64,000 nt of DNA from an uncultured Bacteroidota bacterium. GTDB lineage: Bacteria > Bacteroidota > Bacteroidia > B-17B0 > Aurantibacillaceae. The stretch lies in the NCBI GenBank assembly GCA_937873155.1, contig CALMVZ010000025.1:62001-126000 (forward strand), written 5' to 3'. The position numbers and the translations under genes are program-made. A model generated the notes under the pieces. It saw only the letters and a list, made by a program, of their open reading frames with translations. It made no database searches and was not told where the DNA came from. Positions 16,307-25,262 of the stretch are shown piece by piece (within the stretch, counting starts at the first letter, position 1; each line of letters begins with the position of its first letter).

Positions 16307-18859
16307 TTATTTTTTGATCGGTTGCGGTGCTACAGTAACTGCAGGAGCTTCACCTAACATTTGAGGTGTTATCCCTTTCATACCCTGGTTAGCCTGAGGA
16401 TGATTTGGGTTCAGCTTAAGCGCTTCCTGCCAGCATTGTTTTGCTTTGCGGTACATGCCCAGGTTGTAATAAGCTCCTCCTAAATTATACCAGCCTTCCG
16501 GATTATATCTGTCTAAGATAGTTGCTTTGTTCAATTCATAAGCAGCGCTGTCAGAACGTCCGCGTTGTGCCTTCTGGTAGCCACGTTGTAACAATTCGTT
16601 GTAGAATACGATGTAATAATTCTTTAAATACGGATTGTTCGGGTATAAACGTTCAGCGTGTTTCCAAAAGTATAATGCTTCTTTATCACGTTTCAGCTTA
16701 TAATAAGCAAGGCCTAAATTCAGATAACCGTTCACGTAACGCGGGTGCAGATCGGTAGCATGTTTTAAATACGCAATACCTTTATACAAACTGCGTTGCT
16801 TCATGTTCAGGTTTTGTGGATTTTTCCATTCTCCTTCAGGGGCAGGTTGCATAATATTTTTCTTATTGGCACCATCTCTGAATTCAGCAGTATCAACCAT
16901 GAACTCAAGCATTTTATCCTCGTAAGTAGCGAAAGGAAGATTTGCTGCTTCGCCCGGTTTACGCGTGAACCATTTTGTATCTGCTAAGTCGATCCAACGT
17001 GCGCCGGCATTACCTAACACGAGAACTGAATTCGGCATAGTGTTCGCGTCTTTAATGAATAAAGTGATATCACTTTTCCAATCCCAGTTCCTTTCCCATG
17101 CTTTACAACCATATAAGAAAACAACAACGCTTAGCATACCAATTAAAGCAGTACGTTTCACATTCAGGTTCATGGCTTTTACTTTTTCGAATCCTTCCAG
17201 TAAGACCCAGGCTAAGAACATACAGAAACCAATAGAGGAGTGGAACATCAGACGTTCGCCCATGGTTGCACCGATATCCATCAAAACGTTACCGATCATT
17301 AATAAGAACGCGATGTATACTGCGAACGCAAATCCTAAGACGTGTTTCTTTAAAATTAATCGGTAAGTAAAATAAACTAACGCTAAGTGTATGATAATAG
17401 AGGTAATGAAATCCCAATCCGTAAAATGCCTGTACGCAATTGTATTGTAAGAATAATCGGATGATAATGGATGAGGGAAGAAATGCAGCGTTAAATATTT
17501 AAATAACACGAACGCTTTTGTACAGAAACGTTCTTGTCCGTCAGCCAATAAATATGGATTGTTCAACAACTCTGTATCGGGCACGCCCGGTTTTAATTTT
17601 ACCGCTACTAAACGCATGCCGAGATAGAACAACATGATAAAATAATACCAGGTCATCAGATTATTGAAATCTTTCTTCCCGTTCTTTTTTACAAGAAGAA
17701 GAATTACGCCCGCATAAACAAAAGGGAATAACCAGAAACTCTTATCCGGTTTTTCTCCGGGTTTCGCATGAATATCAAAGTTGAATTTGATGTACAACAT
17801 GATCCCCATGCAAATGGAGAAGATCACTATAGGCGTAAAAATATCTTTATAGTCTTTCCAACCTTTTGCTAATAAAGCAACGCCTCCTGCAGTAACACCA
17901 AGTCCGCCTAACATCATAATTCCTCCAGAGCCGGTAGATGATCCGTAACCTTTTAAGAAAACAACCAAGCCTCCGCCAATAGCAACATAACCAATTAATG
18001 GTTTTAAGAATTTTTGCAGATCGAAAGTGTGTTTAGTGAATGTCCAAACTGCCAACGGAAGTAATCCTAATAATACCACGGCATATTCTTTCGATAAGAG
18101 TGCGAGTAAGAACATGACACACCCCCAGAACAAGGTTGTCGGTTTTTTATCCTCCAGGTACCTGAAGGAGTACAGGAAGGTGAGTGAGATGAAGATCAAT
18201 GAGAAAATTTCGTCGCGGCTTTTTACGTTAGCAATCGCTTCAGTGTGCATCGGGTGCGTTAAGAATAATAAGGCTGATAAGAACGCCATGTCCTGGTTAT
18301 CCCTGAACATATAATTTCTGAACACTAAGTATAAAAAGATACATCCCAATACATAGGTCCACATATTATTGAAGTGGCGAAGGCTCGCATTTTTTACCTG
18401 GCAATCTACTTCGTTAAATACACCATCAATATTAAGATCTTCTTCAGGGTCATCCACATTGTTTTTATTCAGATCCCAACATCGCTGCGGATAGAGTCCA
18501 TCCTTCGGGTAAGCGCCAATGAATTCCTGTTCAATAGCAAAACTCACAACCGATAAAGGACGGTAACGGCCCCCTGCTAACTGATCGGTAGCATTCATCC
18601 GGCGATAGAAACTTTCGTAAGCGTCTTTAGTTAAGATGTCGGGAATACCTTTAACGCCTTTGATCACGTGGTCGTTTTGGTGAATGATGATCCCGTCATC
18701 TAATGCATATTCGTTATATAAACTGGTACTATAAAAAATGATCCCGATAAGGGCAAGTACTATAATAGGTTGTTTCTGATTAATGAAAGGAAAGTACTTA
18801 AAAGTGTTCTTTAATTCCGGGAAAACGGGTTGTTTGCCCCCTTTGGTTTGCTTTGCCAT
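16307..18859 (-). CDS. Multi-pass membrane protein with TPR domain, TMTC/glycosyltransferase-like
   Basis: An 850-residue protein. The first roughly 560 residues form many membrane helices with a large loop carrying ALDDGIIIHQNDHVIKG and GGRYRPLSVVSFAIE. The C-terminal part (about 690-830) holds TPR repeats (NGYLNLGLAYYKLKRDKEAL, GWYNLGGAYYNLGMYRKAK). This is the architecture of TMTC-like proteins and GT-C-fold lipid-linked sugar transferases, and the acidic NEYALDD loop fits GT-C active sites. A sugar-transfer role is inferred. A short broken copy of its N-terminus lies immediately upstream. The last residues are Pro/Ala-rich. Confidence 0.78.
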   Translation of the reverse strand: MAKQTKGGKQPVFPELKNTFKYFPFINQKQPIIVLALIGIIFYSTSLYNEYALDDGIIIHQNDHVIKGVKGIPDILTKDAYESFYRRMNATDQLAGGRYRPLSVVSFAIEQEFIGAYPKDGLYPQRCWDLNKNNVDDPEEDLNIDGVFNEVDCQVKNASLRHFNNMWTYVLGCIFLYLVFRNYMFRDNQDMAFLSALLFLTHPMHTEAIANVKSRDEIFSLIFISLTFLYSFRYLEDKKPTTLFWGCVMFLLALLSKEYAVVLLGLLPLAVWTFTKHTFDLQKFLKPLIGYVAIGGGLVVFLKGYGSSTGSGGIMMLGGLGVTAGGVALLAKGWKDYKDIFTPIVIFSICMGIMLYIKFNFDIHAKPGEKPDKSFWLFPFVYAGVILLLVKKNGKKDFNNLMTWYYFIMLFYLGMRLVAVKLKPGVPDTELLNNPYLLADGQERFCTKAFVLFKYLTLHFFPHPLSSDYSYNTIAYRHFTDWDFITSIIIHLALVYFTYRLILKKHVLGFAFAVYIAFLLMIGNVLMDIGATMGERLMFHSSIGFCMFLAWVLLEGFEKVKAMNLNVKRTALIGMLSVVVFLYGCKAWERNWDWKSDITLFIKDANTMPNSVLVLGNAGARWIDLADTKWFTRKPGEAANLPFATYEDKMLEFMVDTAEFRDGANKKNIMQPAPEGEWKNPQNLNMKQRSLYKGIAYLKHATDLHPRYVNGYLNLGLAYYKLKRDKEALYFWKHAERLYPNNPYLKNYYIVFYNELLQRGYQKAQRGRSDSAAYELNKATILDRYNPEGWYNLGGAYYNLGMYRKAKQCWQEALKLNPNHPQANQGMKGITPQMLGEAPAVTVAPQPIKK

Positions 18860-18908
18860 ATGTCTGTTTTAAAACGAATTACAAATATAATATTTTAATA
18901 AAAACCAC

Positions 18909-19136
18909 CTAATAGAAACAGCCTCTGTTAAGCCAGGAATAGTGCTCCATGAACATAATATCTTTGATACCCTTTACACCCTTGATTACATGCGGATTAA
19001 GGTGAATAGTCATGTTATCGTGGAAAGCGTATTCATTGTTAATACCGGTGCAGTAGAAGATAAACCCTATAACAGCCAATACGATATAGGGCTGATAGTG
19101 CCCCGAAAAAGGAAAATATTTGAAGGTGTTTTTCAC
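18909..19136 (-). pseudogene. Truncated duplicate of the TMTC-like gene N-terminus
   Basis: A 75-residue open frame closely matches the start of the neighbouring 850-residue protein: KNTFKYFPFSGHYQPYIVLA against KNTFKYFPFINQKQPIIVLA, then NNEYAFHD against YNEYALDD and the shared VIKGVKGI. It then departs and stops after NRGCFY. It keeps one membrane helix but none of the sugar-transfer loop or TPR region. The ATG overlaps the stop of the lipoprotein gene upstream. It is most simply the relic of a tandem duplication, though a short expressed membrane peptide cannot be excluded. Confidence 0.7.
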
Positions 19137-19330
19137 TGCTTATTTTCCATAGATAAACTATATAGTCCTTTACTTGCCAGTTCTTTTGAAGGATCGGCCA
19201 ATGAGCTGTCTATTATTCTTAAGATCGAATCCGACATACGGTCACCCGTATTATCCATGTGTAGCCGGGTTTCGGTTTGGGGCTGACAGGCGGCTAAGTA
19301 AATAAACAATAAAATAAATCCTTTTTTCAT
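19133..19330 (-). CDS. Small lipoprotein
   Basis: A 65-residue protein with a lipoprotein signal peptide (MKKGFILLFIYLAAC, cleavage before the cysteine of LAAC) and a short charged mature part (SILRIIDSSLADPSKELAS). No family recognised. It lies between the anti-sigma-like gene (1-nt gap) and the broken TMTC copy (4-nt overlap), so it is probably co-transcribed with the sigma factor operon. Confidence 0.65.
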   Translation of the reverse strand: MKKGFILLFIYLAACQPQTETRLHMDNTGDRMSDSILRIIDSSLADPSKELASKGLYSLSMENKQ

Positions 19331-19331
19331 A

Positions 19332-19739
19332 TTAATTTCTTACTACAAAAGTGATGATACTGGTTAAAACTGTTGAGCTGCTCGTGGCGGTCTTGTTATT
19401 TGTGTACTGCGTTAAACTTGCAAGGACGGTTGAACTGCTGATGGAATAATTGCCGGCTGCGTTTTGTGAAGCAAGTGTTTCGTTGTTGTTTTCTGAGCGC
19501 GGATTAATAAAATAAAAAAAGCCGGCGATCAAAACTATAGCTGCTAAACCTGTCTGATAAGGCTTCAGATCTAAGAAATGCATTAAAAAATCAAAAAAGC
19601 TTTGTTTCTCAGGAACTGGTTTTTTTCGGAGCTTTATTTTTTCACGCGCATCATTTACCAATGAGATATCGGGCGATTCTATGTTCAGCTCATCAACCGA
19701 TAATTTATTCTTCAGGAAATGGTCTAAGTTGTTTTCCAT
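19332..19739 (-). CDS. Single-pass membrane protein, putative anti-sigma factor
   Basis: A 135-residue protein with a hydrophilic cytoplasmic N-terminus (MENNLDHFLKNKLSVDELN), one membrane helix (GLAAIVLIAGFFYFI) and a Ser/Thr/Asn-rich periplasmic tail. It starts 5 nt after the ECF sigma gene stop codon. This topology and position fit a membrane anti-sigma factor that holds its sigma factor at the inner membrane. There is no zinc-binding HxxxCxxC motif, so the assignment rests on position. The ATG at 19739 is favoured over an upstream start that overlaps the sigma gene. Confidence 0.68.
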   Translation of the reverse strand: MENNLDHFLKNKLSVDELNIESPDISLVNDAREKIKLRKKPVPEKQSFFDFLMHFLDLKPYQTGLAAIVLIAGFFYFINPRSENNNETLASQNAAGNYSISSSTVLASLTQYTNNKTATSSSTVLTSIITFVVRN

Positions 19740-19744
19740 AATTT

Positions 19745-20335
19745 TTAATTTGAGGGATTGAATATTTTTAACTTTTCTTCTAATATTTTTAAAGTATAAT
19801 GCAATCTCGATTTCACACTGCCTTCCGGGCAATTCTGAATAAATGCGATGTCTGAAATGCTTTTATCTTCCTGGTATTTTAAAATAAAAGCCTCTTTTTT
19901 CTCAGGCGCCAACTCATTCAAAGCTTCATCCAGTATCCTGCGGAATTCTTTAGCGTCCATCCGGCTCGCTGCTTTTAAGAATTCATCATTATTTGATCTT
20001 TCACCTAAATAATTCAGTTCTTCTTTACTATTGGCCACCACGGCTTGGTGACGGTAAAAATTCTTGCAAGAATTAGAGGCGATCGAGAAGATCCATGTTT
20101 TAAAAGAACGGGAGGCATCAAATTTCTCAGGGTCTTCAGCAATTTTCATGAACAGGTCCTGTAACGCATCCTCTGCCAATCCCTTATCAAAATTCAACAT
20201 CCTCGTAAAATAACCGAGTAGCTGTTTACTGTACCGGTGATAGATCTCATCAAAAGCCGGCACTTCACCGTTGCACAAGTGCAGCATTAGTTCTTCATCC
20301 GGCAGAACAGAAAATCTACTTTTTTTATGCTGCAT
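19745..20335 (-). CDS. ECF-type RNA polymerase sigma factor
   Basis: A 196-residue sigma-70 family factor with region 2 (FDEIYHRYSKQLLGYFTRML ... DALQDLFMKIAE ... FKTWIFSIASNSCKNFYR) and region 4 (LDEALNELAPEKKEAFILKY ... ISDIAFIQNCPEGSVKSRL), with no regions 1 or 3. ECF factors direct RNA polymerase to a small regulon when released from an anti-sigma protein. The putative anti-sigma and a lipoprotein gene follow. ECF operons usually control themselves, but no matching promoter pair is evident in the upstream spacer. Confidence 0.9.
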   Translation of the reverse strand: MQHKKSRFSVLPDEELMLHLCNGEVPAFDEIYHRYSKQLLGYFTRMLNFDKGLAEDALQDLFMKIAEDPEKFDASRSFKTWIFSIASNSCKNFYRHQAVVANSKEELNYLGERSNNDEFLKAASRMDAKEFRRILDEALNELAPEKKEAFILKYQEDKSISDIAFIQNCPEGSVKSRLHYTLKILEEKLKIFNPSN

Positions 20336-20599
20336 AAACAGTGAAAATGGCTTATTTACTATTTGATTTCCGGTTCACGCGGCATGGTTATTTATAGAGC
20401 TGTACACGCAAACGCGCAAAAGGTTCAATAATCGTGCTATTAAATCTTAAAAAAGGTTAATGGTTATTGGTGATCGGCTATCTGTTATAAGGCTATTGAT
20501 CATTTGTCTTGACTTGATTATTAACCTGATAACCCGATAACTAATAACCATTAACCTTCCCCCTTTGGGGAAAAATCCCTAAATTGCTTTTGGTTTAGA
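20336..20599. other. Divergent intergenic region with 15-bp inverted repeat
   Basis: This 264-nt spacer lies between the sigma gene and the histidine kinase gene, which diverge, so it must hold both promoters. It contains AGGTTAATGGTTATT (20454-20468) and its exact complement AATAACCATTAACCT (20543-20557), about 75 nt apart. No RNA gene or small ORF stands out. Confidence 0.45.
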
Positions 20600-23500
20600 A
20601 TGTCAGGTAAATTAAATAGCAGATCAGGACTCATTATATCAGCTTTAGTGCTTATTGTGGCTATAATAATTGGCCAGTTTAACAGCTATACCACCGCTGA
20701 ACTCTGCGAAAAGACACAAAAAAACCTTCATGCTAAAGAAACGAGAGCAGAACAAGCACTACAATTATTAGATCATTTAGATAAAGCGCATCCCTTCCAA
20801 TCTTTTTCAAAAACAGATAAAGAATTTTTGGATCACGAGAATATTTCACTGTTCGCTTTTGTAAAAGATAGTCTGATATTTTGGTCTTCAAATACTGTTC
20901 CGTTCGATAGGCCTGTAATGTCTTTAAGAACTAGCAATGGCATGGTTCATTTCAGGAATGGCTGGTATGAATATCTTTTAGAAGAGAGAAATGAAGTTAA
21001 GAAACTCGCTCTTATATTCATAAAACCGGAGTATGATGTTCAGAATAATTATTTCGATAATTCTTTTGCTTCCTGGCTCCGGCTTCCTCCGCAAACAGAA
21101 TTGCGCGATTCAGCCAGTTATTTACCGCATACTATAAGATCGAAAACCGGCACACCGTTGTTTGAGATCTTTATGAATGAAGAAATAAGTAAAAACGAAG
21201 GGCGTTCAGCCTGTTCGGTTATTTTATTTTTCATTGCGCTTGCCGGATTTGTTTTTTACGGCCTGCAAAGTGCTTATAACAATAAGATATCTTTGAAAGT
21301 ATTTGCGATCAGTACTTTGCTGATAATCGGAATAAGATCATTGATGATCTGGTTAAAATGGCCGGGATTACTTTATTCCTCAACTTTATTTATGCCGGTC
21401 GACTACGGTAACTCGGAATCTTTCTTCAATGAATATTTAGGGGACATATTGATAAATGTATTCTTATTCCTGGCCTGGGCAAGTTTATTCTATAAATGTG
21501 TTGAGATAAATGTTAAGAATGCAGGATTGAAACTGGCAGGTTTTGTTCTGTTCTTCGCCGCTCTTGCCGGAACGGCCTTATTTCTTGATGTTACAGTAGA
21601 AAGTCTTGTATTCAATTCAACGATCCCATTTGAGTTCTCTAATTTTTTTAATTTGAACCAACTCAGCTTTTTATGTTTAAGCATCGTTTTTATAAACGGA
21701 TTCTCCCTTGCCATTCTCATCGAAAAATGCATTGAATTATTCTTTGAAAAAGGAAACAGGAAATATGTTTCAGTATTGATCGTTTGCTTACTGGTCTATT
21801 CGGGATTGTATTTTGTATTTAACAAGGACTTCAATGCTATCGAATGGTTCTGGCTGCCGATCTTATTTATCATGTCGGTTATCCTGCGCAAATATGATTT
21901 TACACAAAGTATTTTGAGTTCGGGTTTCAGGATACTGATCTTTTCACTGATCACTTCCTGGCTGTTCAGCGAGTACAATTCTGCAAAAGAAAGATCTAAT
22001 ACTGAAGTTTTAGCTGACAAATTATCGGAACGCCAGGATGCGATCCTCGAAAATGAATTCTCAGATGTGGCGAAAAAGATAAGTAAGGATCCTCGTTTTA
22101 AAAAAGCGCTATACCGCTTGCCATTGTTCGGCAGCCAAACCGAACAGGAACTACGCCAGAATTATTTTACAGGTTATTTCGAAAAATTCAATATTCAACT
22201 GGCAGTTTTCGATTCAGTTTGTATGCCGTATTTTAAAAATTCGGATCTTATTTATAACAACAATGAATATTTTGAAGATCAGGTGATGGCCGGGTTGCCA
22301 ACTATCAGCGATAATTTGTTCTTTATGGAAGAGTATAAAGCAAGTTCCCGCTATATTGGAAAAATAGAATTTGATAAAGTTGAAGGGCATAAAACATCCT
22401 ATGTATTATATGTTCAGATAGAACCAAAACAAAGTTCGGGCTCGGGCGGTTTTCCTGATCTGCTATTGGACGAAAGTCAGCAAAAACAAAACAGGTATAA
22501 ACAAATATCGTATGCGGTCTATCGGCAAAACAAATTAACTTCTTCTTATGGGCAATACGACTATCCTTCACATAATATTGATTCAACGATCCTGAAGAGC
22601 GTTAAAAGTAATTTCAGGCATTATTTTGTGGCGCCTGATAAAGAAACTTTGATCGTATTAAGCACAAAAACGAAAGATTTCAATTATGTCTTTACCACCA
22701 ATTCATATTATTTTATTTTCTATTCATTATTAGGATTAGTTCTCGTAGTTATAGCGTTCCGGATCGGTAACCGTAAATTAATGTTCTTTTCATTGAACAG
22801 GAGGATCCAGGTATTTACCATTTCTATTTTGTTCTTTGCGTTGTTAGCTGTCGGTATATTTACTGTGAAATTGGTAATGACAAAATCGGAAGGTGACAAT
22901 TTAAATGACCTTGCAGAAAAATCAACACAAATAAAAAATGAATTAAAAACTGTTCTGTTAGATGTGGTAAATTTAGATGTTAACAGCAAACAGTATGCGG
23001 AAGGATTATTAAAAAAATACGCCACCTTATTTAATTCTGATGTCAGCTTGTATAATAAAAATGGTCTTTTGTTCGCTTCCTCGCGTCCGCAATTATTTGA
23101 TGCGGGATTGTGCTCGCGTTTAATAAATCCGTTAGCTATTTCTAATTTCTCAAAAAATGAATCTTCAAGTTTCAGTACACGTGACAGAATTGGTTCGCTG
23201 AATTATTTATCACTTTATAGGCCGCTGTATAATAATTCAGGAGATCTTACGGGTTATATGAACTTGCCGTATTTTGCAAGGCAAAGTGATCTTGAAGAAG
23301 GGTTATCTGATTACATCACCACTTTATTAAATGTGTATGTTGTTTTATTCCTTGTCAGTTTATTTACGGGATTGATCGTAACAACTTATGTAACGAAGCC
23401 ATTGCGTATCGTCCAGCAGCAATTAGCTAAAATTTCATTAGGAAAAATAAATGAACCCATCGAGTGGCAATCGAATGACGAGATCGGAAGATTAGTGAAT

Positions 23501-24220
23501 GAATACAATCAAATGTTGCTGAAATTGGAGGAGAGCGCCACTTTATTGGCAAAATCAGAAAGAGAAGGCGCGTGGCAGGAAATGGCGAAGCAAGTAGCGC
23601 ATGAGATCAAAAATCCATTAACACCAATGAAGTTGAATTTACAGTACCTGCAAAAAGTGGTGAACGAAGGCGGCGATGATTTCACTGGTAAATTCAAAAA
23701 AGTTTCCGGCTCCATGATCGAACAGATCGATACGCTCGCACATATTGCCAATGAATTCTCCAACTTTGCAAAAATGCCGAAAGTTAGTTTGGAGCAGGTC
23801 AATTTAAATGAAGTCATTAGATCAACAATAGAATTATTTAAGAATGATCAAACGCAAATTACATTTACGTCACAACTTGATCCGTCAATTGTTTTAGCAG
23901 ACAAGAATCAATGTTTGCGTGTGTTCAATAACCTGGTAAAAAACGCGGTTCAATCCATTCCTGAGAACAGAAAAGGGGAAATCGAAATTAAAGCTGAACT
24001 CCAAAATGAAGTGGTACTGGTAAGTGTAAAAGACAATGGAAGTGGAATTCCTGAAAGCATGAAGGAAAAAATATTCGTGCCTAATTTCACAACTAAATCT
24101 ACCGGAACAGGTTTAGGTTTAGCAATGGTAAAGAACATTATTACTTCTTTCGGCGGTGAAATATGGTTTGAGAGTAACGAAAACAAAGGCACTGTATTTT
24201 ATTTAACATTTAGAAAATAA
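20600..24220 (+). CDS. Giant multi-pass sensor histidine kinase (NtrY-like)
   Basis: A 1206-residue membrane kinase. About a dozen hydrophobic helices occur, in an N-terminal block (about residues 205-465) and a second block before the kinase (about 700-930), with extracytoplasmic stretches between them. Then come a HAMP segment (TTYVTKPLRIVQQQLAKISL), an H-box with the phosphorylated histidine His1001 (QVAHEIKNPLTPMKLNLQYL), an N-box (NNLVKNAVQSIPENRKG), G1 (VKDNGSGIPE) and G2 (GTGLGLAMVKNIITS). The order matches NtrY-type kinases, which lack a receiver. No response regulator gene is next to it. The nearby spacer holds a 15-bp inverted repeat. Confidence 0.88.
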   Translation: MSGKLNSRSGLIISALVLIVAIIIGQFNSYTTAELCEKTQKNLHAKETRAEQALQLLDHLDKAHPFQSFSKTDKEFLDHENISLFAFVKDSLIFWSSNTVPFDRPVMSLRTSNGMVHFRNGWYEYLLEERNEVKKLALIFIKPEYDVQNNYFDNSFASWLRLPPQTELRDSASYLPHTIRSKTGTPLFEIFMNEEISKNEGRSACSVILFFIALAGFVFYGLQSAYNNKISLKVFAISTLLIIGIRSLMIWLKWPGLLYSSTLFMPVDYGNSESFFNEYLGDILINVFLFLAWASLFYKCVEINVKNAGLKLAGFVLFFAALAGTALFLDVTVESLVFNSTIPFEFSNFFNLNQLSFLCLSIVFINGFSLAILIEKCIELFFEKGNRKYVSVLIVCLLVYSGLYFVFNKDFNAIEWFWLPILFIMSVILRKYDFTQSILSSGFRILIFSLITSWLFSEYNSAKERSNTEVLADKLSERQDAILENEFSDVAKKISKDPRFKKALYRLPLFGSQTEQELRQNYFTGYFEKFNIQLAVFDSVCMPYFKNSDLIYNNNEYFEDQVMAGLPTISDNLFFMEEYKASSRYIGKIEFDKVEGHKTSYVLYVQIEPKQSSGSGGFPDLLLDESQQKQNRYKQISYAVYRQNKLTSSYGQYDYPSHNIDSTILKSVKSNFRHYFVAPDKETLIVLSTKTKDFNYVFTTNSYYFIFYSLLGLVLVVIAFRIGNRKLMFFSLNRRIQVFTISILFFALLAVGIFTVKLVMTKSEGDNLNDLAEKSTQIKNELKTVLLDVVNLDVNSKQYAEGLLKKYATLFNSDVSLYNKNGLLFASSRPQLFDAGLCSRLINPLAISNFSKNESSSFSTRDRIGSLNYLSLYRPLYNNSGDLTGYMNLPYFARQSDLEEGLSDYITTLLNVYVVLFLVSLFTGLIVTTYVTKPLRIVQQQLAKISLGKINEPIEWQSNDEIGRLVNEYNQMLLKLEESATLLAKSEREGAWQEMAKQVAHEIKNPLTPMKLNLQYLQKVVNEGGDDFTGKFKKVSGSMIEQIDTLAHIANEFSNFAKMPKVSLEQVNLNEVIRSTIELFKNDQTQITFTSQLDPSIVLADKNQCLRVFNNLVKNAVQSIPENRKGEIEIKAELQNEVVLVSVKDNGSGIPESMKEKIFVPNFTTKSTGTGLGLAMVKNIITSFGGEIWFESNENKGTVFYLTFRK

Positions 24221-24416
24221 GCACATGTATGGAGGCCTGACCCGTAGGAACTTTCCAATATTTCTGTAATAAAAGCAATCCCGGAATATAACACTAAATA
24301 ATCAGAGTACAGGGTCTGCCCTTCCGAATCATTATACCGGAGTATATAGAATTTATGATTGAATTAACAAAAAATCCTCATTAAAAATGGTTTCAGAAGG
24401 GTTAATAACTTTTTAA

Positions 24417-24444
24417 TTGGTTTTCCTATATACACTTATATTTG
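24417..24444 (+). promoter_or_regulatory. Candidate Bacteroidota promoter for the ketosynthase cluster
   Basis: TATATTTG at 24437-24444 matches the Bacteroidota -7 element TAnnTTTG. TTGG at 24417-24420 lies 16 nt before it, close to the -33 TTTG-type element. It is about 22 nt upstream of the crotonase ATG. The 221-nt gap before it holds no gene. Confidence 0.45.
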
Positions 24445-24465
24445 CTGAAACAAAACCTAAAAGAA

Positions 24466-25254
24466 ATGATCATGACCTCAGAAAGCGTTTTAACCGAAAT
24501 TAAAAACAGCGTTTTGGTTATCACAATAAACCGTCCGGATAAATTAAATGCATTGAACAAAGAAACTATTGAAACTCTTCATGAAACCTTAGTTGAAGCA
24601 GAGAATCAAAAAGAGATACGTGCGGTAATTATCACTGGTGCAGGGCAAAAAGCATTTGTTGCAGGAGCCGATATTGCAGAGTTCGCTGATTATTCTGTGG
24701 AGCAGGGAAAACAATTAAGCTCAACAGGGCACTTCAAAATATTCAATTTCATCGAGAATTATTCTAAACCTGTTATTGCTGCTGTAAACGGTTTTGCATT
24801 AGGCGGAGGATTGGAGTTGGCATTGGCTTGTCACATCCGTGTAGCAAGTGAGAATGCAAAAATGGGATTACCTGAAGTAAGTTTAGGAGTTATTCCCGGT
24901 TACGGAGGAACACAACGCCTGGCACAGATCTTAGGAAAAGGAAAAGCTTTTGAAATGATCGTGACGGCAGATATGATCGGAGCACAGGACGCTTACAAGT
25001 GGGGATTGGCAAACTATGTTACTACCCAGGAAGAACTATTAAATAAATGTTTCGAGATCACTGCCAAGATAGTTACTAAATCGCCAACTGCGATCCGCAC
25101 AGCTATTAAAGTGATTAACGCAGGCTACAACAATAAACAAAACGGTTACGAAGTAGAGATCGAAGAGTTTGGAAAAAGTTTTGGCACTTCTGATTTCAAA
25201 GAAGGGGTATCGGCATTCTTAGAAAAGCGTAAAGCTAACTTCCGCGGAAATTAA
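24466..25254 (+). CDS. Enoyl-CoA hydratase/isomerase (crotonase) family protein
   Basis: A 262-residue crotonase. The oxyanion-hole motifs are AGADIAEFAD and GFALGGGLELALACHIR, and the two catalytic glutamates sit in LGGGLELALAC and GLPEVSLGVIPGYGGTQRL. Crotonases hydrate trans-2-enoyl-CoA or rearrange related thioesters. Both glutamates point to true hydratase activity. The ATG at 24466 (or a second at 24472) is preferred over an upstream TTG. It opens the cluster, 8 nt before the first ketosynthase gene, so it may handle acyl-thioester intermediates of that pathway; a general beta-oxidation role is also possible. Confidence 0.92.
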   Translation: MIMTSESVLTEIKNSVLVITINRPDKLNALNKETIETLHETLVEAENQKEIRAVIITGAGQKAFVAGADIAEFADYSVEQGKQLSSTGHFKIFNFIENYSKPVIAAVNGFALGGGLELALACHIRVASENAKMGLPEVSLGVIPGYGGTQRLAQILGKGKAFEMIVTADMIGAQDAYKWGLANYVTTQEELLNKCFEITAKIVTKSPTAIRTAIKVINAGYNNKQNGYEVEIEEFGKSFGTSDFKEGVSAFLEKRKANFRGN

Positions 25255-25262
25255 AGGCCTTT

